DNA of 64,000 bases from Oscillospiraceae bacterium (GTDB lineage: Bacteria > Bacillota > Clostridia > Oscillospirales > Oscillospiraceae): positions 51,179 to 115,178 of the forward strand of contig JAFQCV010000009.1 in assembly GCA_017416325.1 (NCBI GenBank), given 5' to 3'. Below the pieces are notes generated by a model. It did not search any database. It saw nothing but the letters and a program-made list of their open reading frames with translations, and was not told where the DNA came from. The translations under genes were made by a program, and so were the position numbers. Shown piece after piece: positions 54,092 through 63,021 of this stretch (its first letter is position 1; every line of letters starts with the position of its first letter).

Positions 54092-54670
54092 TTAAATTTC
54101 CTCTACTTCGAGATTTGCGTTCATTTGATACTTTCTTCCACAGGCGTGGCATACAGCGTTTTTGTTTTCAAAGGTCAGCCGTTCTCCGCAGCGGCAGACA
54201 TAGCCTACCAGCCGGGTGGGAATACCCAGCATCAGGGCGTAGTCCGGCACATCGCAGGTAACCACAGCGCCTGCGCCGATCAAAGCGCAGCGACCGATGG
54301 TATGACCGCAAACCACGGTGGCGTTGGCGCCGATGGAAGCACCCTCTTTGATCAGGGTCTTTTTGTAGTTTTCCCGACCCTTGGGGAATTTAGACCGGGG
54401 GGTCAGGTCATTGGTAAATACACAGCTGGGTCCGCAGAATACGTTGTCTTCCAGCACAACGCCCTCGTAGAGGGAAACGTTGTTCTGTACCTTGCAGCCG
54501 TCACCCATGATAACATTGTTGCTGATGTTGACATTTTGACCCAGAGAGCACTTTTTGCCGATTTTCGCGCCGCTTTGAATGTGGCAGAAGTGCCAGATCT
54601 TGGTGCCTTCGCCGATCTCACAGCCCTCGTCGATGTAGCTGGATTCATGCACGAAATAATTCTTTTCCAT
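54092..54670 (-). CDS. wbpD: WbpD-like N-acetyltransferase (hexapeptide repeat)
   Basis: 192 residues. A left-handed beta-helix (YIDEGCEIGEGTKIWHFCHI, then NVNISNNVIMGDGCKVQNNV) is followed by GASIGANATVVCGHTIGR. The C-terminus has a zinc-ribbon-like pair (GYVCRCGERL, then CHACGRKYQ), a feature of WbpD enzymes. It acetylates the 3-amino group to give UDP-GlcNAc(3NAc)A. Start at 54670 overlaps the stop of wbpE by 1 base. Confidence 0.9.
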   Translation of the reverse strand: MEKNYFVHESSYIDEGCEIGEGTKIWHFCHIQSGAKIGKKCSLGQNVNISNNVIMGDGCKVQNNVSLYEGVVLEDNVFCGPSCVFTNDLTPRSKFPKGRENYKKTLIKEGASIGANATVVCGHTIGRCALIGAGAVVTCDVPDYALMLGIPTRLVGYVCRCGERLTFENKNAVCHACGRKYQMNANLEVEEI

Positions 54671-55797
54671 TACAGCGCCTCCAAAACCGCGTCAATGACC
54701 AACTGCTGCTCTTCTTCACCCAGATAAGGATGCATGGGCAGGGACAGCGTCCGGGCACAGTAGTCATCGGCGTTGACGAATTTCTCCGCGTAGTGGGGTT
54801 CGTCCGCAAATACCGGCAGAGCATGCTGGGGGGTGGGGTAGTAGATCATGTTGGGGATCTTTTTTTCTGTCAGGTGAGCGACCACCTTGTCCCGGGTAGC
54901 GGTGTCCTTAGCCAGAATGGCGTACTGGGCATAGACAGACTCACAGCCCTCCTGCACAAAGGGGGTGGTAAAGTGGGGGGCAAAGGCATCGTTGTACCGC
55001 TTGGCGACTACCTGCCGGTCTGCCACCTCATGCTCCGCCAAAGCTTTAAACTTGGGCAGCAAAATGGCAGCCTGGAGGGTGTCCAGACGGGAATTCATAC
55101 CCACCCGAACATTGTCGTACTTGCCCTTGGGGCCCTTGCCGTGGACGCAGATGGAGCGGATAACCGCGGCAGTTTCGTCGTCATCTACGAAGATCGCGCC
55201 GCCGTCGCCGTAGCAGCCCAAAGGCTTTGCCGGGAAGAAGGAGGTGGTAGCGATCTGGCCAAAAGCACAGCACTTTTTGCCCTTATAGGAAGCGCCGAAG
55301 CTCTGGGCGGCATCCTCAATGAGGATCAGATCGTACTTTTCACAGATGGGGATAATGGCGTCAAAATCGCAGGGGTTGCCTAAGATATCTACGGCAACCA
55401 CAGCCTTGGGAGTCAGCTTGCCCTCAGCCAGTACCGCCTGGATCTGCTTTTCCAGGCTCACAGGACACAGATTGTAGGTGTCCGGCTGGATGTCGCAGAA
55501 TACGGAGGTAGCACCGAACATCTTGGAAGGCTCGGTGGAGGAGATAAAGGTAATGTCGGGGCAGAAAACGGCGTCGCCTTCACCAATGCCGTAGACCAGG
55601 TAAGCGATCTGCAGGGCATCAGTGCCGTTGGCGCAGGTGATGCAGTGCTTCCGGCCCACATACTCTGCCAGCTTCTGCTCCAGTTCCTTTACCTGAGCGC
55701 CGCCGATGTACTGACCGGCTTCCAGAACTGCCTGGATCTGCTGGTTGATTTCGGTTTGCAGTGCCCGATACTGGGCTTTTAAGTCGATAAATTGCAT
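54670..55797 (-). CDS. wbpE: WbpE-like PLP aminotransferase (DegT/DnrJ/EryC1)
   Basis: 375 residues. The PLP-binding lysine is in ATTSFFPAKPLGCYGDGGAI, and an N-terminal AGQYIGGAQVKELEQKLAEY precedes HCITCANGTDALQIAYL. In the Wbp pathway it transfers an amino group to C3 of the 3-keto sugar formed by WbpB. Together with WbpA, WbpB and WbpD it makes UDP-2,3-diacetamido-2,3-dideoxy-D-glucuronic acid. Confidence 0.93.
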   Translation of the reverse strand: MQFIDLKAQYRALQTEINQQIQAVLEAGQYIGGAQVKELEQKLAEYVGRKHCITCANGTDALQIAYLVYGIGEGDAVFCPDITFISSTEPSKMFGATSVFCDIQPDTYNLCPVSLEKQIQAVLAEGKLTPKAVVAVDILGNPCDFDAIIPICEKYDLILIEDAAQSFGASYKGKKCCAFGQIATTSFFPAKPLGCYGDGGAIFVDDDETAAVIRSICVHGKGPKGKYDNVRVGMNSRLDTLQAAILLPKFKALAEHEVADRQVVAKRYNDAFAPHFTTPFVQEGCESVYAQYAILAKDTATRDKVVAHLTEKKIPNMIYYPTPQHALPVFADEPHYAEKFVNADDYCARTLSLPMHPYLGEEEQQLVIDAVLEAL

Positions 55798-55799
55798 AA

Positions 55800-57032
55800 T
55801 TACACCTTTTCTTTCTTTTCGATAACAGCATATAGTTTTTTGGTCAGCGCTTCAAAGGAGTATGCCTTAGCGGCCGCTGCCGCGTTTTGACTGTATTGGG
55901 TATAAGTCTGACTGTCCATGTGAACAAAATCTTCGATGGCACGGGCAATGTTTTCCGGGGTCGGGTCATTGACCTCTGTGCCGGCGCCCCAAACCACTGC
56001 CGGGTTGTGCCCACAGGGGAAGTCAGAGAGGACGGGCTTGCCTGCGGCGAGATAGTCAAACAGCTTGTTAAAGCTGATGCCGTAGACAAACAGGGAAGAG
56101 GGGGTGTTGTGGGCGATGTTCAGATCCGCCCGGCTGACGATAGAGGGGACGAAGCTTTTTGCCACCCGTCCTTTAAAGCATACATTGGAGATGTTTTCTT
56201 CTGCCACCCGCTGACGCAAAGAATCCAGTTCGTCGCCGTCGCCCCAGATCAGGAAGCGGACGGAGGGATCTGTGACTTTCTTTGCCGCGTCCAGCAGCAG
56301 GCCTAAGTTGTTGACCTTGCGAATAGAGCCGGTGTATACCACCTTGAAGATGCCCGGATCATCCAGATCCGGATCTTCCACCGGGAAACGCGCCCGGTTG
56401 GCTTCAAACAAGCTTAGATCCACGCCGTTGTTCACATAAAAGACCTTACTTTCCGGGATATCCTGTTCCCAGCCCTGTTCTTTAATGTATTGGTAGGCGT
56501 TTTCCATGGTGAACACCACGGCATCCGCTTTTTTGTAGATCCACTTTTCCAGCCACCGCAGAGCGATGACCGCGGGATTTTTCGGCCCGGCGATGCCGTA
56601 GGCTACGATGGACTCCGGCCACAGGTCCGCGATCTCCGCAATGCCCCGGCAGCCGTATTTTCTTGCCAGCCGGATGCCCATGGCGCAGGAGGTGGGAGGC
56701 ATGGAGGTGGCGACGATGGCGTCGGGCTTGGAAAAACGCTTGCAGACACCCGGCAGCTTCCAGGCAAATTCGCAGATGTTATACACCCGTTTCAGGCCGC
56801 TGCCCAAGTAGTCTTTGCATTTGATGTAGACGTAGTGAACACCGTCCACCGTTTCTTCCCGCCATTTGGCTCCGTCGGTGATCAGATTCTTGTCTGAGTT
56901 GTGGACGGTGCTGGCGGCAAAAATGGTGACCTCATGGCCCATCGCCATCAAGTATTTGGCAAAATTCGTCTGCCGCGCCAGCGGATAATACTGTGGAGGG
57001 ACGGCATAATGGTTGATCAGCCAAATGTTCAT
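55800..57032 (-). CDS. Family 4 glycosyltransferase (WbuB-like)
   Basis: 410 residues. N-terminal NIWLINHYAVPPQYYPLARQ and the ADLWPESIVAYGIAGPKNP segment are characteristic of WbuB/L-fucosamine-transferase-like GT4 enzymes. The donor-binding C-domain is FKVVYTGSIRKVNNLGLLLD and FDYLAAGKPVLSDFPCG. It may add the second sugar after the initiating transferase, whose gene overlaps it by 4 bases. Confidence 0.88.
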   Translation of the reverse strand: MNIWLINHYAVPPQYYPLARQTNFAKYLMAMGHEVTIFAASTVHNSDKNLITDGAKWREETVDGVHYVYIKCKDYLGSGLKRVYNICEFAWKLPGVCKRFSKPDAIVATSMPPTSCAMGIRLARKYGCRGIAEIADLWPESIVAYGIAGPKNPAVIALRWLEKWIYKKADAVVFTMENAYQYIKEQGWEQDIPESKVFYVNNGVDLSLFEANRARFPVEDPDLDDPGIFKVVYTGSIRKVNNLGLLLDAAKKVTDPSVRFLIWGDGDELDSLRQRVAEENISNVCFKGRVAKSFVPSIVSRADLNIAHNTPSSLFVYGISFNKLFDYLAAGKPVLSDFPCGHNPAVVWGAGTEVNDPTPENIARAIEDFVHMDSQTYTQYSQNAAAAAKAYSFEALTKKLYAVIEKKEKV

Positions 57033-57769
57033 TGCATTTCGACCTTTTCTTTATTTTTGATATCGGCTTCATCCCGGTACTCTTTTCCCAGTACGGCAAA
57101 AACCGTCATAAACATAATTTTAATATCGCCCCAGAAACGGAAATTCCGGACAGAGCGCAGATTATAGCCCATTTTGCCCGGCAATACATCCCGTATGTAG
57201 AGCGTGTCTACATCTTCCGCGTCCTCCAGCAGCCGGTCCTCGTCTTTATAAAGGATGCTGGCAAGGGAGGTCACACCGGCAGGCAGCAGCAAAGTCGCCA
57301 TCATTTCCGGGGTGTAGGCGTCTACATATTTGGGAACTTCCGGCCGGGTGCCTACGAAGGTCATGGTGCCCCGGAATACATCGATCAGCTGGCAAAGCTC
57401 GTCTAAACGGCATTTGCGGATGAGCTTTCCCATCCGGGTGATCCGGCTGTCGTTACCCACGGTGACTTGCGTGCCGATCTTGTCGGCATTTGCCACCATG
57501 GAGCGGAACTTAAAGATCCGGAAGCGCTTGCCGTACTGGGTAACGCGCACCTGCCGGTAAAATACCGGGCCGGGGGAGTCCAGCTTGATGGCGACTGCCA
57601 GGATCAGGAACACCGGCAGCAGGATCAGCAGCATCACAGCGGAAACCAGAATATCAAACAGCCGCTTGCAGACAAGGCTGAGCTGCTTTTTTTGGAGAGA
57701 TTCGTAGTAAGGCCGCACCGCATCGGTACGAAGATCATCGGGAAGTGCTTCCCATTTCTTTAGAATCAT
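57029..57769 (-). CDS. Initiating undecaprenyl-phosphate sugar phosphotransferase (PglC/WcaJ type)
   Basis: 246 residues. A membrane segment (CKRLFDILVSAVMLLILLPV) is followed by the bacterial sugar transferase domain. It has FRSMVANADKIGTQ, IRKCRLDELCQLIDV with the catalytic-type DE pair, and TFVGTRPEVPKYV. It loads the first sugar-1-phosphate onto undecaprenyl phosphate at the cytosolic face and so commits the pathway. Its position near the promoter fits its being the entry enzyme. Confidence 0.92.
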   Translation of the reverse strand: MILKKWEALPDDLRTDAVRPYYESLQKKQLSLVCKRLFDILVSAVMLLILLPVFLILAVAIKLDSPGPVFYRQVRVTQYGKRFRIFKFRSMVANADKIGTQVTVGNDSRITRMGKLIRKCRLDELCQLIDVFRGTMTFVGTRPEVPKYVDAYTPEMMATLLLPAGVTSLASILYKDEDRLLEDAEDVDTLYIRDVLPGKMGYNLRSVRNFRFWGDIKIMFMTVFAVLGKEYRDEADIKNKEKVEMQ

Positions 57770-58968
57770 AAATATTCCTTCAAAATGTCGGTGTAGTTGT
57801 CGATCACATACTGTACCTGCTCGTCTGTCAGACAGGTGTGCAGAGGCAGGCTGATCTCATTGGCGAAATTTAAGTATGCGTTGGGGAAATCGGCGATGTC
57901 AAAACCCATGTTCTTGTATGCGGTGTGCATAGGCAGGGGCTTGTAGTGGACATTGCAGGCAACGCCCCGCTCCGCCATTTTGGTGATGATCTCATTTCTC
58001 TGCTCCGGAGTAATTCCCGGAATCCGGGTCAGATACAGATGTCCGGAGGACTGATGGCTTTCGGTATAGTGAGGAAGCACCAGAACGCCCAAAGGCTTGA
58101 AAGCGGCATCGAACCGGGAAATGATCTCTTTTCTTCTTGCCAGCATGGCGCTGTAACGCTTCATCTGGCTCAAACCGATGGCGGCAGCAACATCGGTCAT
58201 GTTGCACTTGTACCAAGGACCAACAATGTCATACTCCCAGGCGCCCAGCTTGGTCTTTGCCAAAGCGTCCTTGGACTGACCGTGAAGAGAAAACAGCTGC
58301 AGCTGCTTGTAGATGGCTTCGTTGTCGATACCGGGAATGGTCTTCCAGGTCAGCGCGCCGCCCTCTGCGGTGGTCAGATTCTTCACCGCGTGGAAAGAGA
58401 AAGAAGAGAAGTCTGCCAAAGCGCCGGTCATCACGCCGTTTTTGGAAGCGCCGAAGGAGTGGGCGGTGTCCGCCATAATAGCCACCCGGCCCAATGCTTT
58501 CTGAATGTCAGAGTTAGCCCGGAACAAGTCCCGTTTTTTCTCTACGATCTCATATAGCCGCGCGTAATCGCAGGGAATACCGCCCAGATCCACCGGGATG
58601 ATGGCCTTGGTGTTCTCGGTGATGGCAGCCTCCAGCTGGCTGTAGTCCATTTCCAGAGAATTCTCCTGGGTGTCTACCAGTACGATCTTCGCGCCTACAT
58701 GGTCGATGACGGATGCGGAAGCAGTATAGGTGTATGCGCTGGTGATGACCTCATCCCCGGGACCGACCCCCAGCAGGCGCAGGGCCATTTCCGCGCAGGC
58801 GGTTTGGGAATTTAAGCACACGGCCCGGTCTGTGCCGCAGAATGTGGCGACCTGCCGCTCCAATTCTTTTGTTCTGGGTCCGGTGGTGATCCAACCGGAA
58901 CGGAGGGCCTGCGTGACCTCTAAAATTTCAGCTTCCGTGATATCCGGAGGAGAAAAAGGAATATTCAT
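57766..58968 (-). CDS. DegT/DnrJ/EryC1 PLP aminotransferase
   Basis: 400 residues from ATG 58968 (GAGGTTATGTTTT leader). The catalytic lysine lies in SFSFHAVKNLTTAEGGALTW, preceded by VAIMADTAHSFGA. N-terminal SPPDITEAEILEVTQALRSG. Probably forms a 4-amino sugar (PglE/ArnB-like), with the initiating transferase using the product, but no acetyltransferase partner of the PglD type is seen here. It is promoter-proximal and overlaps the phosphotransferase gene by 4 bases. Confidence 0.9.
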   Translation of the reverse strand: MNIPFSPPDITEAEILEVTQALRSGWITTGPRTKELERQVATFCGTDRAVCLNSQTACAEMALRLLGVGPGDEVITSAYTYTASASVIDHVGAKIVLVDTQENSLEMDYSQLEAAITENTKAIIPVDLGGIPCDYARLYEIVEKKRDLFRANSDIQKALGRVAIMADTAHSFGASKNGVMTGALADFSSFSFHAVKNLTTAEGGALTWKTIPGIDNEAIYKQLQLFSLHGQSKDALAKTKLGAWEYDIVGPWYKCNMTDVAAAIGLSQMKRYSAMLARRKEIISRFDAAFKPLGVLVLPHYTESHQSSGHLYLTRIPGITPEQRNEIITKMAERGVACNVHYKPLPMHTAYKNMGFDIADFPNAYLNFANEISLPLHTCLTDEQVQYVIDNYTDILKEYL

Positions 58969-59074
58969 AAAACATAACCTCGTATTCGGTGTTTTTTTAC
59001 AGGAATCAGCGGCTTTGCGCAGGAGCACTGAAAGATATCCATAATATACCTATTTTAAAGTATAGTTCTACGAC

Positions 59075-59103
59075 ATTATAACGCAAAAATGTGAACAATT
59101 CAA
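59075..59103 (-). promoter_or_regulatory. Sigma-A promoter of the polysaccharide operon
   Basis: On the minus strand TTGAAT (59103-59098), 17-base spacer, TATAAT (59080-59075), about 107 bases upstream of the first gene. The leader (58969-59074) is AT rich with no recognised riboswitch. Confidence 0.75.
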
Positions 59104-59248
59104 CCCTTTTATTCTGCAAAAGAAACCTGCTGTCAGAAACAGAAAAAGGACCTGTTGGGAAACCGGGCATACGACCCGCAAGCTCCCGGCGGAACGACCC
59201 GTTCCCGCGCCTGCCAATTCCCGTTTATCGCTCTGTCTCGTTAGAATT

Positions 59249-59387
59249 CGTAGTGCGGACTCATGAGTCCGCCGATCACTTCCCGGATTCTGAAAAGTTT
59301 GTATTTTGCAAAAGACTATGGAAAAATGGACGAAACTGCTCGAAATACTGCAACCTGGTCGGCGGGCTCATGAGCCCGCCCTACGAA
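59249..59387. repeat. CATGA-hairpin dispersed repeat, copy A
   Basis: About 140 bases bounded by palindromes GCGGACTCATGAGTCCGC (59255-59272) and GGCGGGCTCATGAGCCCGCC (59361-59380). The core between them (GATCACTTCCCGGATTCTG and following) is nearly identical to copy B at 62170-62260. The rest of 58969-59481 holds the promoter, AT-rich DNA and a terminator; no gene is seen. Confidence 0.75.
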
Positions 59388-59445
59388 CAAGCTCCCCCAT
59401 AAATCGCAATTTACTTGTCAATTTTTGATCCAATGACATAAAATA

Positions 59446-59472
59446 AGGGTCTGCTGCCAGGCAACAGACCCT
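59446..59472 (-). terminator. Terminator after rubrerythrin
   Basis: AGGGTCTG..TGCC / GGCA..CAGACCCT stem on the minus strand, followed by TTATTTTATG. It lies 10 bases beyond the rubrerythrin stop. Confidence 0.8.
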
Positions 59473-59481
59473 CTGGGAAAA

Positions 59482-60021
59482 TCAATAATTCTCTGCGTGA
59501 ACCTCAAAATAGCTTTGGGGATGGGCACAGGTGGGGCAAAGCTCGGGAGCCTTGGTGCCGACCACCAGATGACCGCAGTTGCGGCACTCCCAGACCTTTA
59601 CTTCGCTCTTGGCGAAGACCTGGGCAGTCTCCACATTCTTCAGCAGCGCCCGGTAACGCTCCTCATGGTGCTTCTCGATATTTGCCACCATACGGAACTT
59701 GGCAGCCAGCTCGGGGAAGCCTTCCTCTTCCGCGGTCTTGGCAAAACCGGCGTACATATCGGTCCACTCGTAGTTCTCCCCGGCAGCGGCAGCGGCCAGA
59801 TTCTGGGCGGTGTCGCCGATGCCCTCCAGCTCCTTAAACCACAGCTTGGCGTGTTCTTTCTCGTTATCCGCGGTCTTCTGGAACAGGGCGGCGATCTGTT
59901 CGTAGCCTTCCTTCTTGGCCTTGGAAGCAAAGTAAGTATACTTGTTCCGGGCCTCGGACTCGCCGGCAAAGGCGGCCCAAAGATTCTTCTCGGTCTGCGT
60001 GCCGGTATATTTGTTAGCCAT
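59482..60021 (-). CDS. rbr: Rubrerythrin
   Basis: 179 residues. The N-terminal ferritin-like diiron domain has E..ARNKY ([20 protein letters not shown]) and [14 protein letters not shown], then [13 protein letters not shown]. The C-terminal rubredoxin-like domain has [12 protein letters not shown] and LCPTCAHPQ (two CX2C pairs). It is a cytosolic peroxide reductase of anaerobes. Own promoter TTGATT-N17-TATAAT (60088-60060) and own terminator; monocistronic. Confidence 0.96.
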   Translation of the reverse strand: MANKYTGTQTEKNLWAAFAGESEARNKYTYFASKAKKEGYEQIAALFQKTADNEKEHAKLWFKELEGIGDTAQNLAAAAAGENYEWTDMYAGFAKTAEEEGFPELAAKFRMVANIEKHHEERYRALLKNVETAQVFAKSEVKVWECRNCGHLVVGTKAPELCPTCAHPQSYFEVHAENY

Positions 60022-60059
60022 AATAAAACCTCCAGTTTTTATATTTTCACGCTATCTGC

Positions 60060-60088
60060 ATTATAACAGTACCGGAGGAAAGAATCAA
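60060..60088 (-). promoter_or_regulatory. Promoter of rubrerythrin
   Basis: On the minus strand TTGATT (60088-60083), 17-base spacer, TATAAT (60065-60060), with CTGGAGG ahead of the ATG. No PerR box recognised with confidence. Confidence 0.7.
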
Positions 60089-60130
60089 TCTTTTTTTGTT
60101 CGCCGGAGGGAGCGGTTTTTCGAATTTATC

Positions 60131-60159
60131 TTGCAATATTCCGCAATCCGTGGTATGCT
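60131..60159 (+). promoter_or_regulatory. Promoter of the transketolase genes
   Basis: TTGCAA (60131-60136), 17-base spacer, TATGCT (60154-60159), 53 bases before the ATG, which has AAGGAGGCAAACC. Confidence 0.6.
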
Positions 60160-60212
60160 GAAGAAGATGGAAATTACCCAGAAATTTCATGTAATATTTA
60201 AGGAGGCAAACC

Positions 60213-61055
60213 ATGACATTGGACGAAAAGAAGCAGCTGCAAATCACAGCTTGCAAAGTCCGTATGGGCGTTATCGAGTCCACTTACGGCGCAAAGGCAG
60301 GCCATCCCGGCGGAAGCCTGTCTGCCGCAGAGGTCTATACTTATCTGTACTTTAAGGAAATGAACATCGACCCCAAGAATCCCAAGTGGGAGGACCGGGA
60401 CCGCTTTGTTCTGAGTAAGGGCCACACCACTCCCGGCCTGTACTCCGTGCTGGCACAGCGGGGCTTCTTCCCTGTGGAAGACCTGCCCACCTTCCGGCAT
60501 ATCGACAGCTACCTGCAGGGCCACCCCAACATGAACACCGTACCCGGTGTGGATATGTCCACCGGCTCTCTGGGCCAGGGCATCAGCGTGGCTACCGGCA
60601 TGGCGCTGGCTGCCAAGCATACCGGCAAGACCAATCGGGTCTACGCACTGCTGGGTGACGGCGAGATCCAGGAAGGCCAGGTTTGGGAGGCTTGCATGGC
60701 TGCCGCCCACTATAAGCTGGATAACTTCTGCATCGTTGTGGATAACAACGGCCTGCAGATCGACGGCAATATTGCCGATGTTATGAGCCCCTACCCCATC
60801 GTGGACAAGCTGGAGGCCTTCGGCTTTGCAGTGCAGCAGATCGACGGCCATGACTTTGATGCCATCGAGGCTGCCTTTGCTCAGGCCCGCACAGTGAAGG
60901 GCAAGCCCTCTGCCATCGTCATCAAGTCCGTCAAGGGCAAGGGCGTTTCCTTTATGGAAAATGATGCCGGCTGGCACGGCAAGGCTCCCAACGACGCAGA
61001 GTACGCACAGGCTATGAGCGAGCTGAAGGCTCAGCTGGCAGAATTGGAGGCATAA
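60213..61055 (+). CDS. Transketolase, N-terminal (TPP-binding) subunit
   Basis: 280 residues. TPP/Mg site [14 protein letters not shown] with the second part [26 protein letters not shown] and [14 protein letters not shown] are classic transketolase N-terminal motifs. It forms one enzyme with the product of the next gene, in the non-oxidative pentose phosphate pathway. Split transketolases are common in clostridia and archaea. Codon use is strongly biased, suggesting high expression. Confidence 0.96.
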   Translation: MTLDEKKQLQITACKVRMGVIESTYGAKAGHPGGSLSAAEVYTYLYFKEMNIDPKNPKWEDRDRFVLSKGHTTPGLYSVLAQRGFFPVEDLPTFRHIDSYLQGHPNMNTVPGVDMSTGSLGQGISVATGMALAAKHTGKTNRVYALLGDGEIQEGQVWEACMAAAHYKLDNFCIVVDNNGLQIDGNIADVMSPYPIVDKLEAFGFAVQQIDGHDFDAIEAAFAQARTVKGKPSAIVIKSVKGKGVSFMENDAGWHGKAPNDAEYAQAMSELKAQLAELEA

Positions 61056-61057
61056 TT

Positions 61058-61996
61058 ATGGCAGAAATGAAGAAAGTCGCAACCCGTGACAGCTACGGCA
61101 ACGCTCTGAAGGAGCTGGGTGCCGAGTTTGATAACCTGGTGGTTCTGGATGCCGACCTGGCTGGCGCCACCAAGACCGGAACCTTTAAGAAAGCTTTCCC
61201 CGACCGTCACTTTGACTGCGGTATCGCAGAAGCCAACATGATCTGCATGGCAGCCGGTATGTCCACCGCCGGACTGGTGCCCTTTGCCAGCTCCTTTGCT
61301 ATGTTCGCTGCCGGCCGTGCTTTTGAGCAGGTCCGTAATTCCATCGGCTATCCTCACCTGAATGTGAAGATCGGCGCTACCCACGGCGGTATCTCCGTCG
61401 GTGAAGACGGCGCTTCTCACCAGTGCTGTGAGGACTTCGCCCTGATGCGTTCCATCCCCGGCATGACCGTCATCTGCCCCGCTGACGATATCGAGGCGAA
61501 GGCTGCTGTCCGCGCCGCTTACGAGATGGAAGGCCCTGTTTACCTGCGCTTCGGCCGTCTGGCTGTGCCGGTGTTCCACAGCGAGGACTATAAGTTCCAG
61601 ATCGGCAAGGGCGAAGTGATCCGTGAGGGCAGCGACGTTGCCATTATCGCCAACGGCCTGCTGGTTTACGAAGCTATCGAAGCCGCTGAGAAGCTGGCTG
61701 AAGCCGGCATCAACGCCATGGTCATCAACATGGCTACCATCAAGCCCCTGGACGAGGAGCTGGTCCTGGCTGCCGCCAAGAAGTGCGGCAAGGTCATCAC
61801 CTGTGAAGAGCACTCCGTCATCGGCGGTCTGGGCGAGGCCGTCTGCGCGGTGCTGTCCGAGAAGTGCCCCACCGTCGTCAAGCGCATCGGCGTCAACGAT
61901 GAGTTCGGTCACTCCGGTCCTGCCAAGGACCTGCTGAAGCAGTTCGGCCTGTGCAGCGACCGCATCGTGGAAGTTGCTCAGGAGCTGTGCAAGTAA
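61058..61996 (+). CDS. Transketolase, C-terminal subunit
   Basis: 312 residues, 2 bases after the N-subunit gene. The pyrimidine-binding domain shows [32 protein letters not shown] (glutamate activating TPP) and [17 protein letters not shown]. The C-terminal domain ends with [15 protein letters not shown]. Followed by a strong terminator. Completes the split transketolase. Confidence 0.96.
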   Translation: MAEMKKVATRDSYGNALKELGAEFDNLVVLDADLAGATKTGTFKKAFPDRHFDCGIAEANMICMAAGMSTAGLVPFASSFAMFAAGRAFEQVRNSIGYPHLNVKIGATHGGISVGEDGASHQCCEDFALMRSIPGMTVICPADDIEAKAAVRAAYEMEGPVYLRFGRLAVPVFHSEDYKFQIGKGEVIREGSDVAIIANGLLVYEAIEAAEKLAEAGINAMVINMATIKPLDEELVLAAAKKCGKVITCEEHSVIGGLGEAVCAVLSEKCPTVVKRIGVNDEFGHSGPAKDLLKQFGLCSDRIVEVAQELCK

Positions 61997-62010
61997 TTCT
62001 TTGCAATAAA

Positions 62011-62046
62011 AAAACGGATGCATCCACCCGGATGCATCCGTTTTCT
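62011..62046 (+). terminator. Terminator after transketolase
   Basis: AAAACGGATGCATCC and GGATGCATCCGTTTT arms with a short loop, followed by CTTG; starts 15 bases after the stop codon. Near-perfect 14-15 bp stem. Confidence 0.85.
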
Positions 62047-62087
62047 TGTATGCCAAGTTCCGTTTGTCGAGTAGTTTCATCAGTGTT

Positions 62088-62288
62088 CGTAGGGCGGGGT
62101 CATAAGAATCAAGGTGCGATTGCCACAGGCAATCGATTTATTTTGATTCGCTGCGCGGAGTACCACCCCGCCGATCACTTCCCGGATTCTGAAAAGTTTG
62201 TATTTTGCAAAAGACAATGAAAAAACAGACGAAACTGCTCGAAATAATGCAACCTGGTCGGCGGACTCATGAGTCCGCCCTACGAATA
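62088..62288. repeat. CATGA-hairpin dispersed repeat, copy B, with nested palindromic insertion
   Basis: Same core as copy A (about 95% identity by eye over 62170-62260) and an intact GGCGGACTCATGAGTCCGCC at 62260-62279. The left palindrome is split after GGCGGGGTCAT by about 61 bases (62104-62164) containing nested inverted repeats GAATCAA/TTGATTC and CGATTGCC/GGCAATCG. No gene in 61997-62528 other than this, the terminators and a possible promoter. Confidence 0.75.
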
Positions 62289-62411
62289 AACTCTCCGAGA
62301 AGTGGTAATTTATCGGACAAAACCGGGAATGGCGTTTGCACACGCCACATAAGGCAGTAATTTCAAAATACTAACTTATGGGCGTTGCAAAAGGGCGAAC
62401 TGCAAAAGATG

Positions 62412-62449
62412 AATACCGAGAAGAACTGTAAAAGGTTTTTCTCGGTATT
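62412..62449 (+). terminator. Terminator-like hairpin at the start of the second element fragment
   Basis: AATACCGAGAA / TTCTCGGTATT, 11-bp arms, followed by TTTTCTG. No gene directly upstream explains it; it may end transcription of a gene lost from this element. Confidence 0.65.
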
Positions 62450-62528
62450 TTTCTGTTTATAGCGGTACATTCGACTATTAAACCGCCTTTGAGTACAATT
62501 ATGGTAGAAAATCAAAGGAGGTAACAAT

Positions 62529-62828
62529 ATGGGCAAATTCATAGAAGAATTCTACTACGGCAACATTGATCCGCAGGCACGAAGCACCAAGCAGAACAAA
62601 GCCGTGCAGAAGCAAATGGAAGTGCTGATGCTCAACGAGGAATTTCTGACCGAAGCACTTTCCGGCGAGAACAAGAAGAAGTTTCTCGACTTTGTAAATG
62701 CGTGGGGCGTGGTAAACGGCGAATCCAACCTTGATAGTTTTATTATAGGTTTTCGGTTGGGAGCTAACTTTACATACGACACCTTCGTTGCCACCGACAC
62801 CCCATTCCAAGACTTGCTGAAGGAGTGA
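62529..62828 (+). CDS. DUF6809-like small mobile-element protein
   Basis: 99 residues. FIEEFYYGNIDPQARS at the start and FIIGFRLGANFTYDTF near the end match DUF6809-type proteins of Firmicutes mobile elements; function unknown. AAAGGAGGTAACAAT leader before ATG. A weak promoter TTCGAC-N18-TACAAT lies at 62470-62499. Overlaps the next gene by 4 bases. First gene of a three-gene remnant with the small protein and TnpV. Confidence 0.75.
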   Translation: MGKFIEEFYYGNIDPQARSTKQNKAVQKQMEVLMLNEEFLTEALSGENKKKFLDFVNAWGVVNGESNLDSFIIGFRLGANFTYDTFVATDTPFQDLLKE

Positions 62829-63019
62829 CCGATATGCGTGATAAGAAGTATTACATAGCATTGGATGATTTTGAGCGAAGGGTGGTCGTGAACTGTCTGA
62901 ACGAAATGCGGAACAACCTTATCGCCAACGGTAAGTACACCGATGCAGTGGATGAGATTTTACTGAAAATCATTGATGCAAAGCAAAAGAAATTCAAAGT
63001 GATCTATAAGGAGGCGTGA
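62825..63019 (+). CDS. Small mobile-element protein, paralogue of 1264-1455
   Basis: 64 residues beginning MTDMRDKKYYIALDDFERR; the block FERRVVVNCLNEMRNNL and LLKIIDAKQKK are shared with the ICE protein at 1264-1455. Function unknown. Overlaps both neighbours by 4 bases (ATGA-type), so it is coupled between the DUF6809-like gene and tnpV. Confidence 0.75.
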   Translation: MTDMRDKKYYIALDDFERRVVVNCLNEMRNNLIANGKYTDAVDEILLKIIDAKQKKFKVIYKEA

Positions 63020-63021
63020 TT

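Noticed and set aside
60198-62080. Minus-strand frames opposite transketolase (259 and 349 codons)
   Set aside because: Shadows of highly biased codon use in the plus-strand genes, which are unambiguous.
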